Origin: Bacteroidales bacterium UBA7009 | GTDB taxonomy: Bacteria; Bacteroidota; Bacteroidia; Bacteroidales; Paludibacteraceae | Direction of reading: 5' to 3' | DNA: 25,203 nucleotides | NCBI GenBank assembly: GCA_002449665.1 | Contig: DJXH01000048.1 | Coordinates: 1-25,203 of the forward strand | The notes under the pieces: model-generated | Told to the model about the DNA's origin: nothing | Seen by the model: the letters and a program-made list of their open reading frames with translations, nothing else | Databases searched by the model: none | In this document: one piece after another, positions 8,801-14,521 of the stretch | Layout: every line of letters starts with the position of its first letter | How positions within the stretch are numbered: position 1 is the first letter of the stretch | Made by a program: the position numbers and the translations under genes

Positions 8801-9553
8801 GGAGTAAAGAATGATATAATAATTGACCCCTTTACCGCTATTGTGACATAAATAATGTTCAGTTGGGTCATTACTACCATATAAAAAATTGGGCAATCTG
8901 TCCGTCCTGAAATAGATAGACGGCATAAGGTCGTAGTTGTCAACAGAGGCAGCATTATTTATGTGTTTGCGGCGTATGAGGTTGGGGCAATCAGAAAAAG
9001 GTAAATAACCCACAAATCTAATATCAGACAATTCCACATATCGTAAAGCAGTATGTGAAAAAGCATAATCGCCGATATGATAAATATCTCTAAAACTGAA
9101 ATTCTCTAATTTGGAGCAGCCGGCAAAAGCATAGTCGCACACAGCAATCTTTTCATCTTCAAGGCGTGCTGACATTCGCGGGTTGAAATTGACTTTGACC
9201 ACTTCGCTAAAGCCGCGGAAAGCATTGGTACCGATATGTTGAATCTTATCAGATAGGGTGATTACTTTTACAGATTTGGCAAAAGCGCACCAAGGTGCAT
9301 CGGTAACATCGCATTTTTCGCCTTTTGTTTCCGGACCGAGGGGGTCGCCTACTCCGCCTTGGTGAGTAACGAAGCCGTAATCGGGGATAGTCTCGGCATC
9401 GATAAACAATTCTTCTTCATTGGCGTTATATATCCACCTTCCGCCGCCGGGGAGTTTATTACCCCCTACCGGGGTATAGGCATAAACACTACTACAAGAT
9501 GCTCCTAAGATAAGGAGAATGATAGATAGATAGATAGACAGATTCTTTTTCAT
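5879..9553 (-). CDS. Secreted BspA-like leucine-rich-repeat protein (long type, 1224 aa)
   Basis: A paralog of the 1238-aa protein with the same plan: signal peptide, four cap/LRR_5/LxVP modules, an InlB-B-like domain (VTLNADYGYIE ... GYRFVEWGNYNPATG) and the tail ending YNIQGQRIK. The reading frame is open from 9577, but I place the start at 9553 because MKKNLSIYLSIILLILGASC is a normal signal-peptide start, while the extra eight residues (MSHLILFA) would precede the lysines. Cleavage is likely after VYA (about residue 25). The cysteine at 20 sits in LGASC, which is a poor lipobox. Codons 6-11 are made of a TCTA tetranucleotide repeat. The last module and tail are nearly identical to the neighbour, while module 1 is more diverged. 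The function is unknown beyond family membership. Confidence 0.88.
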   Translation of the reverse strand: MKKNLSIYLSIILLILGASCSSVYAYTPVGGNKLPGGGRWIYNANEEELFIDAETIPDYGFVTHQGGVGDPLGPETKGEKCDVTDAPWCAFAKSVKVITLSDKIQHIGTNAFRGFSEVVKVNFNPRMSARLEDEKIAVCDYAFAGCSKLENFSFRDIYHIGDYAFSHTALRYVELSDIRFVGYLPFSDCPNLIRRKHINNAASVDNYDLMPSIYFRTDRLPNFLYGSNDPTEHYLCHNSGKGVNYYIILYSISEAKNIHGGVSGVYNLRVNEDEKIFFGGDMGYNSKNARRSYWYMRTPSEMIVNYAGLSGEIQGNAYLSWTPVSQDVTKLRFNEATEVGRGAFANFNKLEEVILDPSVTEIKERAFYSCDALNKITGTDNVKYVHKEAFSNCSALASIGLPQCVEIGEQAFDGSNKLSWVYIPAVQSLGDMSFADCPALNTITFSSAPRLGNDVFYGVKRSKVTLRISPSAASAFSSNIWSGFNIEYLTADLPLNDDGWSLSKEGQLVISDLKWFRDYVALEQLPWHAYRDLITSVVVADNMSSTKVRVGDFMFSDLPNLEKVSLGEVAEVGKYAFSQCPKLNTVGTTLNHTTKIGDGAFEGCTSLSELYLGISLTSLGQLVFYGCQSLKELSCAAATPPAVQNNTFDGIADGNQKSVLLYSPVTSLALYVKANGWKNFSYASLKAYGNIVESGEFYDGTYLIYENGLMQCYADNNSNASSTESAMSALRTKVKEIDVQGEIMSLGPVFKNFTSLTKVTLSSSITSLTQTFDGCTNLQEISMQGVRRLGDYTFRNCSSLDLSNLTNLTHIGYNCFENSGITEVTIWNATLGANIFKGCKNLKSVHLNIPVIKEEMFKGCSALTDAYFGSNVATVEGNAFLGTAISSIIYDRARPATLDYDGYENIFSGVSANDITLYVPAPCIETFKNAATWRNMNIVENQNVIADAFTLPQSGYFAVANDSWTLAENGLLTIQADGDMTPWLNGEDILHNQLEQWIPYVTTVEVMGETTSTVDDMIPSDRGNGIPGITKIALGKNIKTVGRSFYQLYHLERVDCYAEEVPGIYDEAFDWNVIADNSVKLHVPNKPGVRDAYRQNSNWKKFQIIADLDDVYTVTLNADYGYIETQEDVNLNAVPKNTVLHLTAVPASGYRFVEWGNYNPATGLKVTDDVTVTATFERIITGIEDVTFGNNESNNQVRKLLLDGQLIILMPEGKIYNIQGQRIK
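9521..9536 (-). repeat. Tetranucleotide repeat (GATA)4 in a signal-peptide region
   Basis: Four perfect GATA units on the plus strand (TATC/TCTA on the coding strand) are followed by the degenerate units GACA and GATT. They encode part of the signal peptide (LSIYLSI) of the 1224-aa LRR protein. Because the unit is not a multiple of three, gain or loss of one unit would shift the frame. Confidence 0.8.
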
Positions 9554-9600
9554 AGCAAACAAGATTAGATGAGACAAATAAGGGTGATTTGAATATTATG

Positions 9601-9663
9601 TATTCTTGTTATCTTTTGACCAATGCGCGCACAGTGATATTTAGTTAAAAGATAACAAGAATA
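9601..9663. repeat. Inverted repeat between the short and long LRR genes
   Basis: Arms 9601-9620 and 9644-9663 pair over 19 of 20 positions (17 bp perfect, TATTCTTGTTATCTTTT and its complement), with a 23-nt loop. The right arm and following bases match the region at 811-850 downstream of the other short gene almost exactly, so this is a second copy of that terminator region. Unlike that copy it has no T tract on the minus strand (CATAATATTC follows), so it may terminate weakly, act as a processing site, or be a remnant. The rest of the 125-nt spacer (9554-9678) shows no convincing promoter. Confidence 0.75.
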
Positions 9664-9678
9664 CTTATAAAAGAGGTG

Positions 9679-10950
9679 TTATTTAATCTCTACGCCTTGT
9701 GCGTTGTATGTTTTGCCACCTGCTTCGATGAGGAGCACGCCATCGCGCATTTGCTTTTTGGCAGCCACCTTGTCAGCGTTGATGTCGTCTATACCTTGAG
9801 CAATGTCAATGGAGGTACATACGCCTATAATTGTGCCTTGCAAAGTTCGGGTATCCGTATCATCGGAGGAGTTCTCCATTGTAAGATTATATACAAAGTC
9901 GTAAGTATTGCCTGACTCGCTCAAAGTGATGATAAGTGTACCTGCTGTGCGATAATAATGGTCTATTGCAGAACCGTTTTTGACAGTCATCAGAATTGTC
10001 AAATCATTTTCATACATACCTGCCATATTTGTCGGGTCTTCAGGATGAATTGTTATTTCGAACATTTCACCATTTCCGGGTTGTTTAGTTGGGGTGAATC
10101 TATTTTCTAACGTCCAAGCACTATTGGTATAGAGATAGAAATTATAACCACCCTCATCATCGGGAGTTTCCATCATATCGCTATGCACAAAGTCAACATC
10201 TCCTGTGCTTACTACTTGGCACACATCTTCATCTATAGGTTCAGCGGGTTCGTCGCCGATAGCTTGGATGGTGAACTCAGCCCAATCAGAGTAGTATTTA
10301 TAGTCTTCTACACTTTCAGCGGGCACGTAAAGAACGATGGAAGCGCAATCAACGCCCTCAAAGGCATTGGATGGCAGGTAATGCACTTTTTCGGCATTGT
10401 AGGTAATCCGGGCCAGACTTGTACATCCGGCAAAGCAGTATTGACCGATGGTTTCGAGAGTACTCGGCAGGCTTACCGTTTGCAGGCTTGCACATCCTTC
10501 GAAAGCACCCTTTTCCAACTTATTAACACCTTCAGGAACAATAATTTCGAGAATATCACCTAATTGCATAAACGCATATTCGCCTATTTCAATCAATCCG
10601 TCAGGAAGGCTGACATTTTCAACATAATAACATTGTGCAAAGGAGCGGCTGCCAACTCTGACTATACCGTCTTCAATAACAATAGACTTGATGTCTTCAC
10701 CGAATGTTCCGAACCACGGGGCCAAGCCAATCTCTGCTTCTGCATCAAAATCCGGCAAAGCACCGTAAACAACTCCTTCATGCTCAAAATCAGTGTTAGT
10801 ATGATCTAAGACACCGATGGTCAAAATACCTGTTTCCTCATCGAATTCCCAAAAGGAATTTGCAAAATCAAAATCTCCGCTTACAATAGAGCGGGCATTG
10901 CCCATAATGCAAACAAAGCAAAGGGCTATAATAATTGATAACTTTTTCAT
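9679..10950 (-). CDS. Secreted BspA-like leucine-rich-repeat protein (short type, 423 aa)
   Basis: A paralog of the 424-aa protein. It has a signal peptide of about 19 residues (MKKLSIIIALCFVCIMGNA), a cap FWEFDEETGILTIGV, about five LRR_5 repeats (IGEYAF, LEKGAFEGC, IGQYCFAGC), a closing LYVPAESVEDYKYYSDWAEF, the same unidentified beta-rich C-terminal domain, and the tail GVLLIEAGGKTYNAQGVEIK. A 62-bp run (9844-9905) is identical in DNA to 1007-1068 of the paralog, including synonymous positions, although much of the rest has diverged. It follows the truncated long gene by 22-27 nt and precedes the inverted repeat. It is probably exported to the surface or medium; the ligand is unknown. Confidence 0.9.
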   Translation of the reverse strand: MKKLSIIIALCFVCIMGNARSIVSGDFDFANSFWEFDEETGILTIGVLDHTNTDFEHEGVVYGALPDFDAEAEIGLAPWFGTFGEDIKSIVIEDGIVRVGSRSFAQCYYVENVSLPDGLIEIGEYAFMQLGDILEIIVPEGVNKLEKGAFEGCASLQTVSLPSTLETIGQYCFAGCTSLARITYNAEKVHYLPSNAFEGVDCASIVLYVPAESVEDYKYYSDWAEFTIQAIGDEPAEPIDEDVCQVVSTGDVDFVHSDMMETPDDEGGYNFYLYTNSAWTLENRFTPTKQPGNGEMFEITIHPEDPTNMAGMYENDLTILMTVKNGSAIDHYYRTAGTLIITLSESGNTYDFVYNLTMENSSDDTDTRTLQGTIIGVCTSIDIAQGIDDINADKVAAKKQMRDGVLLIEAGGKTYNAQGVEIK

Positions 10951-10972
10951 TTTTGTAATATTTAGGTGGTTA

Positions 10973-11484
10973 TTATTTTATTCTTTGACCTTGGAAGTTG
11001 TAGGTCGCGCCATCGGGCATAACAATATACAGTTGTCCGTCAAGCATAAGTTTGCGCACTTGGTGCATCCTTCAAAAGCGTAATCGCCCACATATATAAG
11101 TTCGTCAGCATAGCGAGTGGAAGTACGCGGGTCGAAACTGACTTTGACAACTTCGGTAAAGCCACGGAAGGCATTTGCTCCGATGTGCGTTATCTTATTA
11201 GAGAAAATGATAACTTTGGTTGTTTTGGCAAAGGCGCACCATGGTGCGTCGGTAACATCGCATTTTTCGCCTTTTGTTTCCGGACCGAGGGGGTCGCCTA
11301 CTCCGCCTTGGTGCGTAACAAAGCCGTAATCGGGAAGGGTCTCTACATCGATAAACAACTCCTCATCTTCGGGAATATATATCCACTTTCCGCCGCCTGA
11401 CAGTTTGCCCCATATTTGGGAAGCAGAAACCGACAGAGTGGTACCCAATAGAAGGAGAAAGAGAAATAGTAGTCTGTGTTTCAT
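10973..11484 (-). pseudogene. Deletion remnant of a long BspA-like gene
   Basis: The open frame encodes 168 aa. The first about 140 residues are the N-terminus of a long-type LRR protein: signal peptide MKHRLLFLFLLLLGTTLSVSA, then VTHQGGVGDPLGPETKGEK as in the 1224-aa paralog, and the first LRR ending YAFEGCTK. At about 11055-11064 the sequence jumps to the extreme 3' end of a long gene, but in the wrong frame. The +1 frame reads VRKLMLDGQLYIVMPDG and ends YNFQGQRIK with a stop at 10975-10973. The translated frame instead gives a meaningless 28-residue end with a stop at 10980-10978. About 3.2 kb of coding sequence is missing relative to its paralogs. A secreted fragment could still be made. 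No promoter was recognised upstream; the V-ATPase terminator lies there. Confidence 0.88.
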
Positions 11485-11506
11485 AATCTTAAAATTTTAT
11501 TGGATG

Positions 11507-11565
11507 ATTTTTTTTCTTTATATTACTGTCCGATTCCATCGGACAGTAATATAAAGAAAAAAAAT
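11507..11565. repeat. Perfect 59-bp palindrome (28-bp arms)
   Basis: Arms 11507-11534 and 11538-11565 are perfectly complementary over 28 bp around the 3-nt loop TCC. The inner 29 bp (11522-11550) reappear as their reverse complement at 11566-11594, immediately adjacent. The arms run through the homopolymers T8 and A8, so the palindrome includes the T tract used by the neighbouring terminator. Confidence 0.95.
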
Positions 11566-11594
11566 ATTACTGTCCGATGGAATCGGACAGTAAT
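11557..11594 (-). terminator. Intrinsic terminator of the V-type ATPase operon
   Basis: On the minus strand, eight bases after the atpK stop codon, a perfect 13-bp stem with a 3-nt loop (ATTACTGTCCGAT, loop TCC, complement; 11594-11566) is followed by A and eight T (11564-11557). This is a strong Rho-independent terminator for the operon. It lies upstream of the LRR cluster on the same strand, so the cluster depends either on read-through or on a promoter I could not identify. Confidence 0.9.
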
Positions 11595-11602
11595 AATGAG
11601 CA

Positions 11603-12025
11603 TTAGAGCATCAAACCTGCAACGAGAGCCAAGATGGCGTAGAACTCGGGCAGAGCGGCGTAGATCATAGTGTTGGTCTGAACGTCATGACCGGCAGCGA
11701 TACCTGCTATACCGTTGGCGCAAACCTGACCCTGACGAACAGCGGAGAGAAGGAAGACAAGACCCATACCGAGACCCATACCGAAGAGAATAAGTCCGCC
11801 GTTTTCGGTTTGCATCATACTGCGCATCATAAGGAAAGCAACAAAGCCGTAAAGACCTTGGGTAGCGGGCAGAGCGGAAAGAATCATGTAAGACGACGAT
11901 TTGTCTTTGTTCTTCTTGAGTGCTCCTTCTGCAGCGTTGGCAGCGATTGTTGTTCCGTAAGCGGAACCGATACCGGAAAGGCCAAGCATAAGACCAAGTC
12001 CGAGATAACCTAAAATGATTTCCAT
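11603..12025 (-). CDS. atpK: V-type ATPase subunit K (proteolipid ring)
   Basis: This 140-aa subunit forms the membrane rotor ring that carries ions. It has four transmembrane helices in two hairpins. All the ligands of the Enterococcus hirae NtpK sodium site have counterparts: L52, T55 and Q56 in LPATQGLYGF, Q98 in RQGQV, and the essential carboxylate E127 in LPEFYAIL. The first hairpin lacks a carboxylate, as in other V-type rings with four-helix protomers, giving one ion site per subunit. Sodium coupling is therefore plausible, though an inference. It is the last gene of the operon, 68 nt after atpI, with a spacer of four 9-nt repeats. The strong terminator follows its stop codon. Also called ntpK in other species. 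Confidence 0.95.
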   Translation of the reverse strand: MEIILGYLGLGLMLGLSGIGSAYGTTIAANAAEGALKKNKDKSSSYMILSALPATQGLYGFVAFLMMRSMMQTENGGLILFGMGLGMGLVFLLSAVRQGQVCANGIAGIAAGHDVQTNTMIYAALPEFYAILALVAGLML

Positions 12026-12055
12026 AATGTTTTTGATTATTTAATAAATTATTAT

Positions 12056-12091
12056 TGTTTTCGTAGTTTGCGTAATTTGCGTTCTTTTCGT
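12056..12091 (-). repeat. Four tandem 9-nt units upstream of atpK
   Basis: Read on the coding strand, the units are ACGAAAAGA, ACGCAAATT, ACGCAAACT and ACGAAAACA (12091 down to 12056), consensus ACGNAAANN. They lie between the atpI stop codon and the atpK start codon, 30 nt before the start. Related units occur before deoD and before the metallophosphoesterase gene. Confidence 0.75.
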
Positions 12092-12093
12092 AA

Positions 12094-13860
12094 TTACGCC
12101 TTTTTGAAAGGTTTATATAGTTTGCCGGTACCTTCGTAGCCGGAGTTTTTGAAATACTCCACGAAAGTCAGACGTAGCGGGTGAACGAAGGCTCCGAGAC
12201 AAGCCATAAGCAAGTTAAGCACGTGTCCGAAGGTAACGATAAGAATGAACCCTATCCACGTACCTACGTTAGGTTGTTCGCCGAGCACCATCGTACCGAG
12301 TTGGTTGAACGCCATACCGAGCATACCGCCTGCAAGACCGAGGGCATAAAGACGTATGTAAGAGAGCACGTCCCCCATAATGCCGGTAGCCATATTGTAG
12401 GTATCCCACAAGCCTGCGCCTATGTTTATCAGCGGGTTGCGCCCCGGGGTATTGAAAATGTATATACCGAGAGCGGAAACGGCAGCTATAACGATAAGTA
12501 CAATCTTGGTTGCTTCTTGGCTCAGGACGTTGGTCATAGCCAGCACGGCTGTAATCAGTCCGCCGAGGATAAGCGTGAGCCAGCCCCATACGGAGACAGT
12601 CTGCTTAAAGCCGAAGCGTTTAGTATAACAAACGGCTTTGATGGTCATAGCAAGGCAGATATGCACTATACCTATAACAAGGGCGAGCACCATCATTACA
12701 TCGTAACCCATAATCTTATAGCCGTCAGCGGGGTCGCCAAGGTTCTTGAACATACAGACTTTTGCCCAGTCGGGCATCCAAGTGGCGGCAAAGAGGTCTA
12801 TGCCGAAGAAGCCGCCCATAAGATAGCCTACTACGGTGGAGCCAACGCCGAGAGCCATAATGATGGGACCGAGGCCGGAGAACATATCTATCTTCAGTTT
12901 GTCTTTATGAATAAGATAACCTAAAAGAATGAGTATAAGTCCGTAGCCGGCATCGCCAATACAGAGGGCGAAGAAAAGCAGGAAGAAGGGACCAAGAACG
13001 GGCGTGGGGTCAAACTCGCCGTAGTCGGGCCAGCCGTACATACCTGTAAGCGGTTCAAACAGTTTAGTAAACTTATTGTTACGCAGTTTGATAGGCGTTT
13101 TGTCGTCTGCCTGCGGGTCTTCGGCTACATAGTAGCAAGCCATAGAGTCAAGTTTGGCATTGAGTTCGCCGCACTGCTCCACAGGGCAGAAGCCTTCTAA
13201 AAGGCTGAGGCGACCTTCGGCGGTATGGTCGGTGGAGAGCGTTACGCGCTGCCAGTCAACTGCCGCTTCAGCCTTTTTAAGTTCCTCACGCAGCGGCTGT
13301 TCGTTCTGCTGCCACCAAGCCTGAATACGTGCATCGGCGGCGACGAGCAGTCCGTTGAGAGCTTCAAGGTCGGTATTGAGTTCGCTTGCGCTCTTGGTTC
13401 CGATGTTCTGCTCAATGCATTGCTCATCGCTGACAGGCGAGCCAACGGAAACGAAATAGGCGGTAGAGCCTTGCTCTGCTATCTTCACACCCCACTCTTC
13501 TTGGAAGGCTGTCTTGGGGCAGGAGTAGAAGAATAGTTCGTAGCCTGCATTTTTCAACTCCTCAAGACGTTTTGAAGAGAAGTTGCCCCATACGGCAACG
13601 CGTTCAGCCTCTTTGCGGGTGGTTGCTATTTTGGCTTCCACTTCTGCTTTTTCCTGAAGCAGTTGGTCGGGTGCGCCCTGACGTAGGATGCGGTTAATCT
13701 CGTCAATGCGTGAGAGCGACTGTTGGAGTGTCTCGTCGTCTGCCATTCCTTCCGACTTAAGGGTTATGTGTACCACGCCTGTGCTTTGCAGTTCTTGCAG
13801 GAACCTGTCATAGGCGGAGGTCATAACGAGGAAGGTATATTTTTTCATTTTTGTAATCAT
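12094..13860 (-). CDS. atpI: V-type ATPase subunit I (stator, a-subunit homolog)
   Basis: The 588-aa subunit I forms the ion half-channels next to the K ring and links the membrane sector to the peripheral stalk. The N-terminal half (to about residue 290) is soluble with coiled-coil stretches. The C-terminal half is a bundle of hydrophobic segments starting at PVLGPFFLLFFALCIGDAGY. The conserved channel arginines are visible: R503 in SYIRLYALGLAGG and R563 in VHPLRLTF. The start ATG overlaps the atpD stop codon in an ATGA, which suggests translational coupling; a second Met lies four codons downstream (MKKYTF). Length and motifs are normal for the family (also ntpI). Confidence 0.95.
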   Translation of the reverse strand: MITKMKKYTFLVMTSAYDRFLQELQSTGVVHITLKSEGMADDETLQQSLSRIDEINRILRQGAPDQLLQEKAEVEAKIATTRKEAERVAVWGNFSSKRLEELKNAGYELFFYSCPKTAFQEEWGVKIAEQGSTAYFVSVGSPVSDEQCIEQNIGTKSASELNTDLEALNGLLVAADARIQAWWQQNEQPLREELKKAEAAVDWQRVTLSTDHTAEGRLSLLEGFCPVEQCGELNAKLDSMACYYVAEDPQADDKTPIKLRNNKFTKLFEPLTGMYGWPDYGEFDPTPVLGPFFLLFFALCIGDAGYGLILILLGYLIHKDKLKIDMFSGLGPIIMALGVGSTVVGYLMGGFFGIDLFAATWMPDWAKVCMFKNLGDPADGYKIMGYDVMMVLALVIGIVHICLAMTIKAVCYTKRFGFKQTVSVWGWLTLILGGLITAVLAMTNVLSQEATKIVLIVIAAVSALGIYIFNTPGRNPLINIGAGLWDTYNMATGIMGDVLSYIRLYALGLAGGMLGMAFNQLGTMVLGEQPNVGTWIGFILIVTFGHVLNLLMACLGAFVHPLRLTFVEYFKNSGYEGTGKLYKPFKKA

Positions 13861-14486
13861 ACGGCAGCCTCCTTTCTTGCCTGCTCTTCGAGCATGGCTT
13901 CACGTTCGCGTTTACCTTTGACTATTTTTTGCGACGATTTGCTCAGGTTCTCCTCATCTTCCATAAAGCGTTTGATTTTACGGATAGCGTCTTGGTAACC
14001 AGGGATTTGCACTTTCTCAAAAAGGTTCACTTTTTGAGTTGTTTTCTTGCGGGCATATTCGAGCAGTTCGACCTTTCGGCGGACGAACTCCTGACGAATA
14101 CCCACATCAGCAATGGCTTTGACTTGCTCAAAGCCGTCGGCGAACCACTTGGGGGCGGAGAAGATGCTGAACTGCTTGGTGGAATAGACCACCTCGTCAA
14201 GCACGGGGACACGCACGCCGGCAATCTTCTTGACGGACATACGCACATCGTCCACGTGGATAAGAGAGGTGTCAAACTCCCCCCACAGCGCGAGCATCTG
14301 ATCATAGTCCTTGATACGACGGTTGACCTCCTCGTCCAAAGCCTTTATCTCGTCCTTCGCACGTTTGACTTCCATGCGAAGTGCAGACTCCTTGCTCTGG
14401 AGCGTAGGGAGGGTGCGTTGCCGCATCTTGAGGTTTTTCTCAAGCCCTTGCAGTGATGTTTTGTTAAATTGATATGTAATAGCCAT
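13857..14486 (-). CDS. atpD: V-type ATPase subunit D (central rotor shaft)
   Basis: The 209-aa subunit D is the long coiled-coil axle that transmits rotation between the A3B3 head and the membrane ring. The N-terminus YQFNKTSLQGLEKNLKMRQR and the long helical heptad regions at both ends match the family, with a short middle segment (about 80-115) as in other D subunits. It ends in TGA overlapping the atpI start codon. Its start lies 32 nt after the atpB stop, and that spacer holds two 15-nt repeat units. Subunit F, its usual rotor partner, is not encoded nearby. The name atpD here means the V-type D subunit, not F-type beta. Confidence 0.95.
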   Translation of the reverse strand: MAITYQFNKTSLQGLEKNLKMRQRTLPTLQSKESALRMEVKRAKDEIKALDEEVNRRIKDYDQMLALWGEFDTSLIHVDDVRMSVKKIAGVRVPVLDEVVYSTKQFSIFSAPKWFADGFEQVKAIADVGIRQEFVRRKVELLEYARKKTTQKVNLFEKVQIPGYQDAIRKIKRFMEDEENLSKSSQKIVKGKREREAMLEEQARKEAAV

Positions 14487-14491
14487 TGTTA

Positions 14492-14521
14492 TTTACTATC
14501 AGACAATTTACAATTTTGTCA
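14492..14521 (-). repeat. Two 15-nt repeat units upstream of atpD
   Basis: On the plus strand the units are TTTACTATCAGACAA (14492-14506) and TTTACAATTTTGTCA (14507-14521). On the coding strand the second unit reads TGACAAAATTGTAAA, and the last unit ends 5 nt before the ATG. The first three bases of the array are the atpB stop codon. The same unit and register occur before atpA and atpB. Confidence 0.8.

Noticed and set aside
5879..9553. Lipoprotein signal (LGASC) in the 1224-aa LRR protein
   Set aside because: The residue three before Cys is Gly rather than Leu, and a normal signal peptidase I site (VYA) follows; the evidence for lipidation is weak.
11507..11594. CRISPR-like repeats
   Set aside because: Only two copies, in inverted orientation, no spacer series and no cas genes. 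A terminator/palindrome explains it better.
12181..12924. A 247-codon plus-strand open frame
   Set aside because: Antisense to the membrane domain of atpI; it is His/Glu/Tyr-rich, as expected for the complement of hydrophobic codons.
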